The position numbers were made by a program, and so were the translations under genes. The notes below the pieces were generated by a model, which was not told where the DNA came from, ran no database searches, and saw nothing but the letters and a program-made list of their open reading frames with translations. A stretch of 64,000 bases of DNA, from contig NC_087081.1 in NCBI RefSeq assembly GCF_026151205.1, positions 15,922,837 to 15,986,836 of the forward strand, written 5' to 3'. Source of the stretch: Bolinopsis microptera (lineage: Eukaryota; Ctenophora; Tentaculata; Lobata; Bolinopsidae). Positions 1 to 12,327 of this stretch are shown here, in pieces; positions within the stretch are counted from its first letter, which is position 1; every line of letters begins with the position of its first letter.

Positions 1-1060
1 TAACAGACAGCCTGACTTAATAACACGATCCTATTCTAAATTTCATCGGACTAATTCCTGACCCCTTCTGACCTGCACTTAATCTCAGGGGAGAGATAAA
101 GGGTCCCCAGGGGGAGGAATGGGATCACCTAATCTTAGTGAGAATCTATCCTTCACTGATGGCACGGACCAGCTATCAGATCTAATTCACATCAAACAGG
201 TAACTGTCACTACTTATGTGATAATATGTAATATGCCGGTTAAGTTATATAGAAACGCAGATCCTTAAGCAATAAGCAGATATTATATCAAGAATATGGA
301 AGTCTTTAAATGACTTAGCATCGCATACGGTCCAATTAAAAACAGATTATGTTATAATTTTAGTGGCTATTTTTCACCAAGTTCTTAAATGGGTGGAAGG
401 TGGTCCTCGACTCTTAAGTGACACTTTTTATCCGATGAACATGAAAGATTGTGGATCGATTCCGAATCCGTCTGCTTAAAGTATTAACTCTGGGGATGGT
501 ATGAGAATGTTATGACATTCTTTAAAAGTGCCAACTCTTGACTCGATAAGTCATTGGTCGATCGATAATCTATCAATGATTGATCCATAATGGATTGTTA
601 ATTGATCAATAATGGATCGTTAATCGATCAATAATCGGTTTACAATTGCCAATAAACGTTGAATTACGCCCTCAGTTGACAGATGTTTTGGGACGTAAAG
701 CAGTTTTGGATTCGTTGTCTCCAAATATTTCCAGTGGTGCAGATCTATCTCAATATCTTGGGTAAGATAAGGAACTAATTCTGGAATCTTACTGGATTAT
801 TGATTTAATTCGGTTGGTTATTATCGAATTAAATGAATTCATAAAAAAATCATCATGCGATATTATTATGCCCTAGAAGGAGCTTGCTAAAAATACACTT
901 CCACTATTACACTATTCTAATCTAGTAGCACTTAGCACAAAGTAGTCGTTACCACCTTACTAACCAATTATAGACTACAAATTAGGAAATATTTCCCAAA
1001 CTTCCAGCTTGAGTTCCGGCCTCTGTTTAACCCGGCATTTCCACCAGATCTACAATCAGC
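1..1060. other. 5' flank of the POU gene
   Basis: No ORF or RNA gene is recognised here. Around 540-650 the motif ATTGATC or ATCGATC recurs several times with short spacing, which looks like degenerate local duplication. The last 60 bases before the ATG are presumably 5' UTR or promoter; no clear TATA box or initiator can be assigned. Confidence 0.4.
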
Positions 1061-1894
1061 ATGGCACAAGCAGCCTCTCTCCTCGGCCAGCTCCCAACTT
1101 CAACCTCCGCAAGCAACCGTAATCTCCTGGGGTCTCTCTGTGGCATGCCTCTTTACAATATGGAACAAGCTCTGGTGAGTGGAGAATCATTAGATTACTA
1201 ATAGAGTTTCTAATTTGTGATCCACTTTTAAAAATTACGAATGGTCCAGTTTAGTTACGAGGTCGCTTTTAGTATTGATAGAATTGCAATCTTTGTGTAC
1301 CGTAAATCCTGCTTAATTTTTGCACACGAACTAGCCAAATGACCCAATCCAATCTGATTCAGCCTCCGCAAGCAATCGCAATGTTTTTAAATTGTCTCCG
1401 TAATTTGTCATCCCCCGGCGTTTACTTTAACGATTTGTCATTATACTTTAATTAAAGCCCGTCTTTCGAACAATATTCTCGCATTTTGTGATGCTAACGG
1501 GGGACTCACGAGAGAATCTTGTCATATGTAGTCTCTCCAGAATATGTTTATCAAGGAAATTTAGTCAGTCCTTAACTAACCAATCAGAGAGCTCTATTTT
1601 AGCCAGTCCTTCCCGACTGATATTAATAAATTTGTCTCTACAAAAGAATCGCAACTTGTAATTATCGTATAAGACTGTTTTGCGGAGTTTTTGAACTTAT
1701 AAGGTCAGTTAGTTTAACCCCCTTAACGGTGAAGCAATCGAGGGGATTATACGTGAAGCGTCCCTTAATGGCCCCTGGCAAAGTAGTGTCTAAAAGTGTT
1801 AAATATCAGTGAGATCAAACGAACCTGTAAAATATTATAGACCAGCAATTTACATTGGCTTTAAAGTTGGTATATAACTGTAAAAATTTGTAAA

Positions 1895-1963
<69 letters not shown>

Positions 1964-4900
1964 TACTTAGTAGCACGTGGCAACATGAGGGATTTATGGC
2001 TTACAAATTAATATTTCTCAATTTATCGTTAATTAATCGATTTCTCAATAACCAATTAATTATTCAGTAAAGTAATCTATTTTCACAGAAAACGGACGGA
2101 TACAGTTCGCTAGATAACCATCATCATGTGAAGCCGGAGAGGTCAAGACACTACCAAGCAGCAGACCAGGATACAAGCAATATCACTCTACCTGAGGGAT
2201 TCGAGGTAATTGGTTAATTAGCTTTAATTGGTTTTAATTAATTGATTGAAGATTATTTTTATCAAGAGTTTTGAGGTTATTTTTTAATCAGTTAAATTGT
2301 GATGTATCCATATTCCATATTTTGGGTATTTTCCGTTTTAATTAATTTTACAAGTTTTAAGTGGCATGATTAAATCCTCATCAAGCTGGACGCTTTGAAA
2401 TGTCTAAACTCTAAAACCCTCAAATTTCTCCAACTCCTTAAGTTAACTGCACGGAATGAAAATTACGTCATGGAAAATTCGAGAATTGTTGCCCACCCTG
2501 CTCATCACATGACAGCATTTGTTTTTGTTATCAGCCGACTTTGGACGAATAAATTAACATTATGACATCACAAACGACTCATATCGTAACCATGTTATCA
2601 GTATTAACATAGTGCCAGCCGTATTACTTGTAATTGTATACCTGGCTGGTATAATTGCATGTTTTTAATCAGTTTAATAATACCACCCTGTACACAAAGA
2701 TGAAAGAGCTTCTCTAGTGAGCAGTTGTGAAATTTAAAACTAGCGAGGGTTATTCTGTCTAGAGCAATTATTTTGGAGTACGTGTCACTGTCAAATAATA
2801 AGGGGGTTCGTTGTGGAGATAATATTAATAGTGGACTATAAATGGTTAAGATTTGGATTTTACAAATTGGTGGGAGACCTTTTTTTCGTGGCTTCAAATA
2901 GTTTACCGTAAGGAGTTAAGGTGGATATTATCAACTATGAAGTATATTCTAGAATCATACCACTCAATTTATTCTGTAATCTTCCGATGGACACATAACG
3001 CACGGTTAAGGCACGGTTAAGTGTCCATTCATTAACCGTGCCTTAGGTAACCATTGTGCGTCAACCGTGCATTAACCGTACGTTATGTGTGCCTTAACCG
3101 TACGTTATGTGTGCATCGGAAGATTACCGAATTGCCCAATTTATTACAAGTGACACTGTGCCGTGTGCGATCGGGCCTTTTGAATTATTATAATCTTATA
3201 GATCAAGCGTGCGGCGTGACCCTATGAGTCCACTGTCCATGTATATTCATATATCAGTACATCGTTATTTTATATTAGAGATATATGTACTTATAGTTAT
3301 GATTATCAATTTACCTTATTCATAAAACCTTATATGGTCACTTTGTAAGTTTGAAGTGCTGTATCATGCTACAAAGAGAGTTACAGCACAGCTGTTTTTG
3401 TCCACAGTGGTTAGCAAAAAAAAAACCTGACAAACCATAATCCCGAATTTCCGCGATTCATAATCGTTCTTCCCCCTTATCTAACCCCTTTTCTGCTTAT
3501 CTAACCCCTTATCTTCCCCCTTATCTAACCCCTTATCTTCCCCCTTATCTAACCCCTTATCTTCCCCCTTATCTAACCCCTTATCTTCCCCTTATCTTCC
3601 CCCTTATCTTCCCCCTTATCTTCCCCCTTATCTAACCCCTTATCTTCCCCCTTATCTAACCCCTTATCTTCCCCCTTATCTAACCCCTTATCTTCCCCCT
3701 TATCTAACCCCTTATCTAACCCCTTATCTTCCCCCTTATCTAACCCCTTATCTTCCCCCTTATCTAACTCGTAATCTCCCTCAGTCTGAAGATCACCTGA
3801 CTTGGTCGGAAGTTGAAGGTTTTGTCAATGAGTTTAAAACGAAACGTGTAAAGTTGGGATACACTCAAGCCCACGTGGGAGCAGCCCTTGCGCTGGTTCA
3901 CGGACCTGAGTTCAGCCAGACCACGATCTCAAGATTTGAGGGTCTCCAACTGAGGTATGTCTAGATTTTTTGTTGTTACCCCGAGTTACATTTTATTATC
4001 TATACTGGGTGTTTTAAATATTTGGAACACTTCATGGTCTTGTTTTATCAAGAATATCGTTAGAATAAATTTCCGGTTGCCTAGATGTTCGCTATAAACC
4101 ATTCTCCCCCTAGTTTCCCAAACCACAAGAAGATAATCCAAATCTTGCGTCGCTGTAAACCATTCTCCCCCTAGTTTCCCAAACCACAAAAAGAGAATCC
4201 CAATCTTGCGTCGCTATAAACCATTCTCCCCCTAGTTTCCCAAACCACAAGAAGATAATCCCAATCTTGCGTCGCTGTAAACCATTCTCCCCCTAGTTTC
4301 CCAAACCACAAGAAGATAATCCCAATCTTGCGTCGCTATAAACCATTCTCCCCCTAGTTTCCCAAACCACAAGAAGATAATCCCAATCTTGCGTCGCTAT
4401 AAACCATTCTCCCCCTAGTTTCCCAAACCACAAGAAGATAATCCCAATCTTGCGTCGCTATAAACCATTCTCCCCCTAGTTTCCCAAACCACAAGAAGAT
4501 AATCCCAATCTTGCGTCGCTATAAACCATTCTCCCCCTAGTTTCCCAAACCACAAGAAGATAATCCCAATCTTGCGTCGCTGTAAACCATTCTCCCCCTA
4601 GTTTCCCAAACCACAAGAAGATAATCCCAATCTTGCGTCGCTATAAACCATTCTCCCCCTAGTTTCCCAAACCACAAGAAGATAATCCCAATCTTGCGTC
4701 GCTATAAACCATTCTCCCCCTAGTTTCCCAAACCACAAGAAGATAATCCCAATCTTGCGTCGCTATAAACCATTCTCCCCCTAGTTTCCCAAACCACAAG
4801 AAGATAATCCCAATCTTGCGTCGCTATAAACCATTCTCCTCCTAGTTTCCCAAACCACAAGAAGATAATCCCAATCTTGCGTCGCTGTAAACCATTCTCC

Positions 4901-6592
4901 CCCTAGTTTCCCAAACCACAAGAAGATAATCCCAATCTTGCGTCGCTATAAACCATTCCCCCCCTAGTTTCCCAAACCACAAGAAGATAATCCCAATCTT
5001 GCGTCGCTATAAACCATTCTCCCCCTAGTTTCCCAAACCACAAGAAGATAATCCCAATCTTGCGTCGCTATAAACCATTCTCCCCCTAGTTTCCCAAACC
5101 ACAAGAAGATAATCCCAATCTTGCGTCGCTATAAACCATTCTCCCCCTAGTTTCCCAAACCACAAGAAGATTATCCCAATCTTGCGTCGCTATAAACCAT
5201 TCTCCCCCTAGTTTCCCAAGCCACAAGAAGATAATCCCAATCTTGCGTCGCTGTAAACCATTCTCCCCCTAGTTTCCCAAACCACAAGAAGATAATCCCA
5301 ATCTTGCGTCGCTGGTTGGAGAGTGTTGAGAATCCGGCTAAACGACGACATCACTCCCCCAGCGCTCTCCATGGCAACAATCAGAATGGAAACCAGAAGA
5401 GGAGAAAGAGAACAACAATCAGTAGCAACAGCAAGGTGAGAACTGAGAAGGAGGTATTCAGATAGGAACTTTCCAGAGAAAATAGTTATCCATTTTAACT
5501 GGACCACCCCGACATGTACTAGTATAGAAAGATAGAAATCTCGGGTAAACACCCCCCCCAGCCCCCCCCCCCCCCACCCCCCTACCTCTCGCCCCTAAAC
5601 GTTAACATGAGCTGCTACAACCCCTTAATGGTACCAAATTGGGACCATTGCTACTTGGTGACAAACTACCAAACCACCAAACTATTACTGAATACTCACG
5701 AACTAACTGCCTAAACACCATTAGTTACACCTTTAATTCTAACTGGAATATTCTGTTTTCAGGAAGTTCTAGAGCAATATTACCAAACGAACCCTCTCCC
5801 AAGCACAGAAGAGATTGGAAACTTATCCAACAACTTGACTCTCGACAAAAGGGTGATCCGAATCTGGTTGGTTGATTTTTTAGAGTTTTTTTATTTTTCA
5901 GTGACAGTGACAGTGACAGTGACAGTGACAGTGACAGTGACAGTGACAGTGACAGTGACAGTGACAGTGACAGTGACAGTGACAGTGACAGTGACAGTGA
6001 CAGTGACAGTGACAGTGACAGTGACAGTGACAGTGACAGTGACAGTGACAGTGACAGTGACAGTGACAGTGACAGTGATCATGTTTTCACGAGGAAATCT
6101 GTGAGCGTTAATTAATTATCTTATTGGTAGATATGGATATTGTTGGAAGGTTAATTCCATAATTGTTCTGACACGTGACAGAGATTAATGTCACATGTCA
6201 AAACAAATAGGGCTCACCGCTCCAGCAGTATCCTGATCTATTAGTAAATTATAAAAAACTTTAGAAAATCAACTATCCAGAATCGGGTTACTCTTTTGTC
6301 GAGAGTCAAGTTTTGTCACATCACACGGTTCTCACATCGCAGGAAGTATTCAAATTTACACAAACAAATCAGTGACCATCAATAATTAACCATCTAATTA
6401 ATTAATTCATAATCTAATTGATTATTTCATATTCTTACTCTTGTCAGGTTCCAAAATCGCCGAGCAATAGGGAAGCGGCTGAGCAAACTGATCGTGACAA
6501 TGGGGGGTGGTGCCTCAAGGAACCAGATGCAAAACAGCCAAAACTCCATGCCTATAACCACAATGATGAACCAGAATCATGGTCTGTTCTGA
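1061..6592 (+). CDS. POU1F1: POU class 1 (Pit-1-like) homeobox transcription factor, six coding exons
   Basis: Coding exons are 1061-1174, 2089-2205, 3785-3954, 5273-5435, 5763-5866 and 6448-6592. All junctions are GT-AG, the phases agree throughout, and the product is 270 residues. The POU-specific domain spans about residues 80-153 ([28 protein letters not shown]). The homeodomain starts near residue 176 (RRKRTTIS) and its recognition helix reads [15 protein letters not shown]. The POU-specific sequence resembles class 1 (Pit-1) more than classes 3, 4 or 6. The N-terminal region is short, only 77 residues. Such proteins bind octamer-like DNA through both domains and act in the nucleus, commonly in sensory or neuroendocrine differentiation. 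One oddity is glutamine at homeodomain position 50 (residue 225), where POU proteins normally carry cysteine (WFCNRR). The ATG at 1061 opens the first exon in phase with all downstream exons. Class assignment is by recognition, not by a tree. Confidence 0.93.
1897..1961. repeat. (GA)n microsatellite in POU intron 1
   Basis: About 32 uninterrupted GA dinucleotides lie 128 bases upstream of the exon 2 acceptor at 2087-2088. Confidence 0.97.
2972..3131. mobile_element. Palindromic MITE-like hairpin element in POU intron 2
   Basis: The ends are inverted copies (GTAATCTTCCGATG at the left, CATCGGAAGATTAC at the right). The interior consists of repeated inverted blocks built on CACGGTTAA and TTAACCGTG. 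The whole stretch could fold into one long hairpin. No coding capacity and no clear target duplication are seen. Confidence 0.7.
3471..3768. repeat. 12-bp minisatellite (CCCCTTATCTAA / CCCCCTTATCTT) in POU intron 2
   Basis: Alternating 12-base pyrimidine-rich units run up to about 15 bases before the exon 3 acceptor at 3783-3784. The array therefore contributes the polypyrimidine tract of that splice site. Confidence 0.93.
4092..5313. repeat. 61-bp tandem array, 20 copies, containing the exon 4 splice acceptor
   Basis: The TAG-TTTCCC junction recurs at exactly 61-base steps from 4111 to 5270, giving 20 copies. Each unit holds a pyrimidine tract, the acceptor TAG and the first 41 bases of exon 4. 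Only the last copy continues into the rest of the exon (5273-5435). Copies are nearly identical, with scattered single-base changes such as GTAAAC versus ATAAAC after the exonic part. The array has the same orientation as the gene. Confidence 0.96.
5550..5584. repeat. Poly-C tract in POU intron 4
   Basis: A run of cytosines broken only by an AG, an A and the flanking bases. Length is likely unreliable in assemblies. Confidence 0.85.
5901..6078. repeat. (GTGACA)n hexanucleotide repeat in POU intron 5
   Basis: About 30 perfect units begin 34 bases after the donor at 5867. They are open in several frames, giving Thr-Val repeats, but the position within the homeodomain intron shows they are not coding. 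Confidence 0.97.
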
Positions 6593-7251
6593 TGAAACAA
6601 ATCCGCAAAATCCGCGGATATTCTTATGATTTCGATGATAAGTGTGCAATTTGTGACGATGAAATGTCGGAAGTTAAGTGGACACGGGACGTTTTGACGA
6701 GTTTTTGTGTTAAATAGAAGTGAACTTTGAGCGGTTTCAGAAAACTGGTTTCCGTTTTGATTACGATTTGTGTATGTTTGTGTATATAATATTATATAAC
6801 ATTTGATGGTGCGTCGAGTAGGTTCATCTTCCCTCTTAAAAATACCTGACATGCTTGGTATTTACTTGAAATCAACAACTGGTTCCGACCGAGTTCCCTG
6901 CATTTTGAAATTAAATTATTGACTGTTATACTCTCCCTTAATCTGCGACGCATCCAAAATGCTAATCTTGTGTGGCACGATTAGGCACTAACACATAAGT
7001 GCTTATAACTTGTAGTTTTTAAATGCTACATCTTTATGTTTTCCTTTATAGAAAGGAGATTGTATTGCGCTGAATTTTACATTTCAGTCGATTGAGATAA
7101 AACATTGTGTTCTCAGTTTAGGGTTGTGACTTGTGATAACTTAGTGTGAAACATATCAGATTGAGCCAGTCTTACTTTGCCACAGAATTATTGATGATTC
7201 CATTGTTTTGAGAATGTGTTATGAACGAAAATTGCTCAAAATTCTGTGGTG

Positions 7252-7257
7252 AATAAA
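7252..7257 (+). terminator. Polyadenylation signal of the POU gene
   Basis: AATAAA lies about 660 bases after the stop codon at 6590-6592, with no better signal between. A 3' UTR of about 0.68 kb is reasonable for an animal transcription factor gene. The cleavage site is not determined. Confidence 0.55.
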
Positions 7258-7275
7258 GACTTCTTTGTGTGAAAA

Positions 7276-8757
7276 TTGATGGGTTTAATCATTCGTTCAA
7301 ATAATTTAATGTGCTTTTAATTCGGGCTTCAATTTACATTCCATACATATCTTTAGGTCTTAACTACCAAGATTGGATATAATTTTTTATGTTTTTATAA
7401 CATTATGTCACATAATTTATGTGTTGCTGTGACAATCTCATAGAAACCATGAAGCAGTTTTATGTTGTGCACGGTGTTCCCCAACAATTAATTCGCTACT
7501 GAACTATGCTTTTTTCACCGAAATTTCGCTAGTTTAGACTCGAATCTTCCAACATATATTATTATATATGATAATATATAATGATATATATATTATGATA
7601 TATAATAATATGCAGTGATATATTATCATCAACCTTACTGTTTTGTTATGTAACCCCACTGTGCAATCCTTTTACCAAATTATAAAATTGAGTTTTACTT
7701 TTCTACACACCCCCCTACACCTTATCTGCCCTCTCCAAATCTCTGGGGAAAATAACCACTAAATCTATTGATATAACTCTAAATCAATTATTTTTCTGCG
7801 CTGAAGACTATAATGCACCATGTCTTACGGTGATTCCTCAAACTTTAAGTAGGTTCAATGACTCAATAATACAGAATGCTCTCTCGATTATCTCGACCAC
7901 TAAACGATTTTCACTGCGAGTAACGTGCAATCATACCTCAGAAAAGACAAATCTTCACCCTTAGAAAATTGCAAAAAGCACTTTATCCCCGCAAAATTGA
8001 ACTGATGAGTGGGATAATTTGTAATTACACGGGCAATGACCTCTTTTTCTCTATTTAACAAAGTAGCCCCGCACAATAGTGCTGCTTTCTCAATAGTACT
8101 TTGTGGGGCTGCTAATTTTCATATCGTTTAAAAAAAGTTGAATGAAAATCTTTAGTCCGGGTCTAATAGTCTAATGAACTGTTGGATTTATGAAGGAGTA
8201 AATGAACTGTTGGTACTTTTAACTGTAGAGTTAATATCAATCTCTTAAGCTGCAGTGTTTAAATAGGTGCACCTGGTTGCGATACCTCGTACCAAACCTG
8301 GAATCTTCCTGAAGTTACTGTAGAAAATCTTTGAAAATATTTAATTTCTAAATTTTAAGTGAAAATCCTGTAGTCTGATTCCACAAGCCACGAGCTGGTT
8401 TTCAACATAGTGGAAATGAAAATGTATTACCAATAAAACAATATCTGAATAATTTCCAAGATACCTTATTGAATTCCATGACACAAGCACAATTGAAATG
8501 AAGGCATGATACTTAAATACTCTTATTTCTTGATATGACGCCAAAAAGGTGAACACCTCACTGTGTACTGTGTATTTACTTTACTGCCAGTGCCCTTATT
8601 ACCTCTGGAAGCTAAGTTGGTTACTCATACAACCAATCTCCATGAAAAAGCCAAACGACGATTTTGACTCACGTCTCCATTTCAAGCGTATCATGTATAA
8701 GCCACAGGAGTATGTGAAAAGTACATGTCCTCCCTGGGGGAGTGACACCGTATCAAG
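7276..8757. other. Gene-free stretch after the POU gene
   Basis: No supported gene. An AT-rich patch of TATAT/ATATT motifs lies at about 7556-7630. The short ORFs at 8341-8764 show no domain or codon signal. Confidence 0.45.
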
Positions 8758-8760
8758 TAT

Positions 8761-8820
8761 GTGACGTCACGTGAGGGCGAGTGTGACGTCACGTGAGGGC
8801 GAGTGCGACGTCACGTGAGC
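8761..8820. repeat. 22-bp tandem repeat of CRE plus E-box motifs (3 copies)
   Basis: TGACGTCACGTGAG repeats with a 22-base period at 8762, 8784 and 8806 (the third begins CGACGTCA). Each unit overlaps a palindromic CRE-like site with a CACGTG E-box. A related two-copy version lies at 10383-10421. Confidence 0.85.
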
Positions 8821-9871
8821 TGGGGGAGTGACACCGTATCCCTCTTTAACGATTAAACCCCAACCACAGATTCAGCTCTACGAGTAGAATTAGTTAAATC
8901 AGCTCCATCTTAACTAGCCTGTAATTAATGACACCGTCCCGGTACCAGCCAATGAAAACCTCGATTGATCTCCCACGTGACTTAATCCCGCCTATGGGAG
9001 CCCCGGAAACAGTGAGAATGTCCAGGTCGTCATGGTAATTAATTAGGAGCTGTTATGGTGTAATCCTATCTAATGTTTATGATTGGAGGTCCCCTTGTTA
9101 AGAGCGGGGTTGTTGATTGTTCTATCTCCAATAAGAATACGTGACGTGTATATTTCAGAACCGTGCTGTCACCTTCCATTCCTGAATTGGGGGTTTACGA
9201 ATACAGAAACGAAACTTGAGAGGTGGGTGAGATGGGGAGAATCAATATTGGCAAAATAGATTTTAAAAGAAGATTTCCGGAAGATAAAGAACTGAATGCC
9301 ACCCTTCTAGAATGGCTTAACTTCCTCAAGTCATATCACAAGACCAATGCACTGTTAAAACTCATCCTATAATTCTTCTTAAGGGCAGTTAAATGTTAAT
9401 CAAAAACTTAGCAGGCACGTTAGATCCTGACTGCCAATTTTAACCCCCCCCCCCCCCCCCCCTCCGTAATAAGTACTACACTTAGCTATTATATTAAAAT
9501 TAGTAATTACACTAGGGTAATCATTGAGAAACCCCCTCTTTTACGTAATATGTAAACGTCCACTTTACTTGACAAGCCAAGTGAAAATGACATCATCTTT
9601 GCTGGGCATAATTGCGTTTTACTTATTCAACTAACACATTTACCTGTTACCAGGGCGGAGACTAGTAATTGAGATCTTGGGAAGACATTACAAAAAGCTA
9701 CTTCACTTTAAACTGTTTCCCGATAATGGTTATTGCAGCAGTCCTACCTCATTCTGATACCCCCCCCCCCCCACCCCCGAAGTCTGACACCCAAACTTTG
9801 TTTCTCAAGTCATTATGAATGAGTCAATGAATGTCCAGGGACAGATCCCTCATTGCGTTCCTGCGCTGAAA

Positions 9872-9901
9872 CCTGGTATATAGTTATAACTATATACCAG
9901 G
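9872..9901. repeat. Perfect 30-bp palindrome
   Basis: The left arm CCTGGTATATAGTTA is followed immediately by its exact reverse complement, with no spacer. It can extrude as a cruciform. Nothing nearby assigns a function. Confidence 0.95.
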
Positions 9902-10382
9902 AGTCCCTCTCCGCAAGCAATCCTAGTCTCCTAGTCTGCTTAATGGAGGCGCAATCAGAGTGTGTCAAAACTTGCACTATAAATCTCTCTACCAGTGCCG
10001 TCAAGCTAATTCCTCTGAGAGATGGTGCTGATGACTCATTAAGATAATATGTTCTACCCACTCAAGCAAATTTAATAAGCAGCTAAGAAGCTGTACTGAC
10101 TGACATTTACTCAAAACGTCTCGACCTCACATTATACTAGTATTCTGGTATTGCGTGGATTTGATTGGTTTGTCAGTGGTGTGTCTCGGAGAGGAACAGC
10201 CGTTGATTGGCTCAGCCTAATGAGAGTTCTCGGTTATACTTGTTTATTTGCTGTTACTACAAATCTAACTGTTCATTCAGAGGAGATTGGCTGAGTTTAT
10301 TAACAGTTTCAAGTGGGGTACTTATATTCTTATGGCAGATGTTCCCGGTGTGTGATGGTAATGGTAAAGTGATGAGCAAGTG

Positions 10383-10421
10383 TGTGACGTCACGTGAGGG
10401 CGAGTGTGACGTCACGTGAGC
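10383..10421. repeat. 22-bp CRE/E-box repeat, second locus (2 copies)
   Basis: The same unit as at 8761-8820, with TGACGTCACGTGAG at 10385 and 10407. Two loci 1.6 kb apart share this regulatory-looking minisatellite. Confidence 0.85.
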
Positions 10422-12050
10422 AAGCGTGTGAGATGATAATTCAGGGGCATGATACCATTATCAAGTTCAATATCAACTTGGTCTAATTAGCTTAAAGTTA
10501 TGGCTTCTGCTATTAGTAATAAGTTTAATCAACTTAGTTTAAGATGTTGGAGTATATAATGGTTTGTAAGCTAAAAGTTGGGCTTCTCCCCAATGGTTAG
10601 ATCCAATAAATTTAGTTTTAGTTGGGCAAAGTGAATTAAGATTCCTCAGGTAAAATATTGGCTTCTTTACATAGTTAAAGTTTAAGTTATTGAAGAGCTT
10701 TTTGTTCCAATATTTACCAGGGAACACCCATGAAACAGTCAAATGATTTTTAGTCCACTTCACCTGTGAAACCCTCTGAATCATGAGTCATGAACTACCC
10801 GGAATGCCAAATCGTTCCAAATTTCATGTAGTAACCACTTATAGTGCTCCACTCCACGTATTACATATATCGACTGAAGCTCAAGAAATTAATTTAGCGC
10901 TAAATTAACTTTAACCCCGTCAGCCCGTCCGATCTTCAGACTCGAATCCGAAACGTCAGGGTTAATAAATCCGAGATTTCATTAATTTTGCCCCGATTTA
11001 TTGGCAATAAATCTGTCGGTGCGGACCGGAACGATCGTCCTGGACTGTTAGACCCTACTCTAACTTCGCACACGTGACGACTCCCCGATAGTCACGTGCT
11101 GATCCCGTGGTAACCATGGTTATTTTTAGTGGTCACGTGCCCTTGCGAACTAAGATCCGAGCTCCTGACTGGGGAACACATGACATGTCTTGTACTGACA
11201 AGTTAATTACAATATTAATCGCATTTTCCCATCCCTTGACGAGTCCAATTTATTTGGACTGACCTTGATCTGAGAGAACTTGAGTTTTGGTATCGGAGTG
11301 GGAGTGACGCAGAGGTGAGATGGCAGTTTCTGTCCAGGTATCGGGGTTTCTTGACAGCTAAGAAAGCTTCAAATTTTTGCTATTAGGCGATTAATATTGC
11401 CGTATTTTAGGTATGTCCACTGATTATAATTAAAACTTCGTGAGGAGCGGTATAATTTTAATCAGGAGGTCGGACAGCTTGGTTAAGTTAAGACAAATTC
11501 GAGGAGTTAGCAAAGATTATCAAATGAAAACATCTACCCTGTAAAATAAACGTGAGCAATTTGATCAAAACACGTCTTTTCAAAAATATATGACGACTAT
11601 CAAACAGGATTATACATAGAAATAGATAAGTAAAATATTTGCATTTGATCTATTCGATGAGTTTTTCGTCGTTAAGGTAATACAAATGGGTCCCAATAAA
11701 CTATGCTGAATTTGAAAATTTCCCTGCTTTCTGTTTCTCAGATAACTGTAGTGTCGTTATTGTCTAAAGATATGACATCAATTGTATTTATACTTTATAA
11801 AGTAACATCACTGATTTGACCTTTTTGCGTCACGCAGTATGCACGTAAGGAGTATACATCTCCACTGTAGCCAGCTCCGGTAGCCAGCTCCACTGTAGCT
11901 GGGGTAGGACTCCGGCAGCCGGCTATTTGAATGTCAGGTATACAACTTAAGAGGCATTAGTTTACTCTCTAGAGATATTTTATTACCTTAGACTAGATTT
12001 TGTCAAACTGTTTAGAAGCTGAGTTTGACAGGAAGCTATTTAGGATAAGG
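10422..12050. other. Gene-free stretch with clustered CACGTG sites
   Basis: No ORF with recognisable coding character. Several CACGTG boxes occur near 11070-11140, around a short GC-richer patch (10980-11170). This could be a regulatory region, but no gene is placed next to it. Confidence 0.35.
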
Positions 12051-12099
12051 TGCTTCACAGTCACTATTAATAACAAATTGAACCCGCTGCACCCTGCAA

Positions 12100-12327
12100 C
12101 AAGGAATACTTTCAATCGTGCAACAATTTCAACAGAATCTGATCAATCTTTCAAAATGTTCAGGAGAGTTCTTCCCAATTTCAACGAAATCTGATTAATC
12201 TTTCAAAATGTTCAGGAGAGTTCCTCCCAATTTCAACAGAATCTGATAGATCTTTCAACATGTTTAGTTCCTCCCAATTTCAACAGAATCTGATAGATCT
12301 TTCAACATGTTTAGTTCCTCCCAATTT
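12100..12327. repeat. Degenerate tandem repeat of about 50 bp (4 copies)
   Basis: The block CAATTTCAACAGAATCTGAT, followed by a TCTTTCAAMATGTT segment and TTCCTCCC, recurs four times with shortening in the last two copies. It is non-coding. Confidence 0.85.

Noticed and set aside
1360..1390. A duplicate of part of POU exon 1 (CCTCCGCAAGCAA) in intron 1 and near 9910
   Set aside because: The shared stretch is only 10-13 bases and could be chance or a small dispersed repeat; no splice or coding role is supported.
3986..5552. Minus-strand frames across the 61-bp array
   Set aside because: They are antisense to the POU gene and repeat-derived.
5835..6104. Thr-Val repeat proteins on both strands
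   Set aside because: They come from the (GTGACA)n repeat inside a homeodomain intron.
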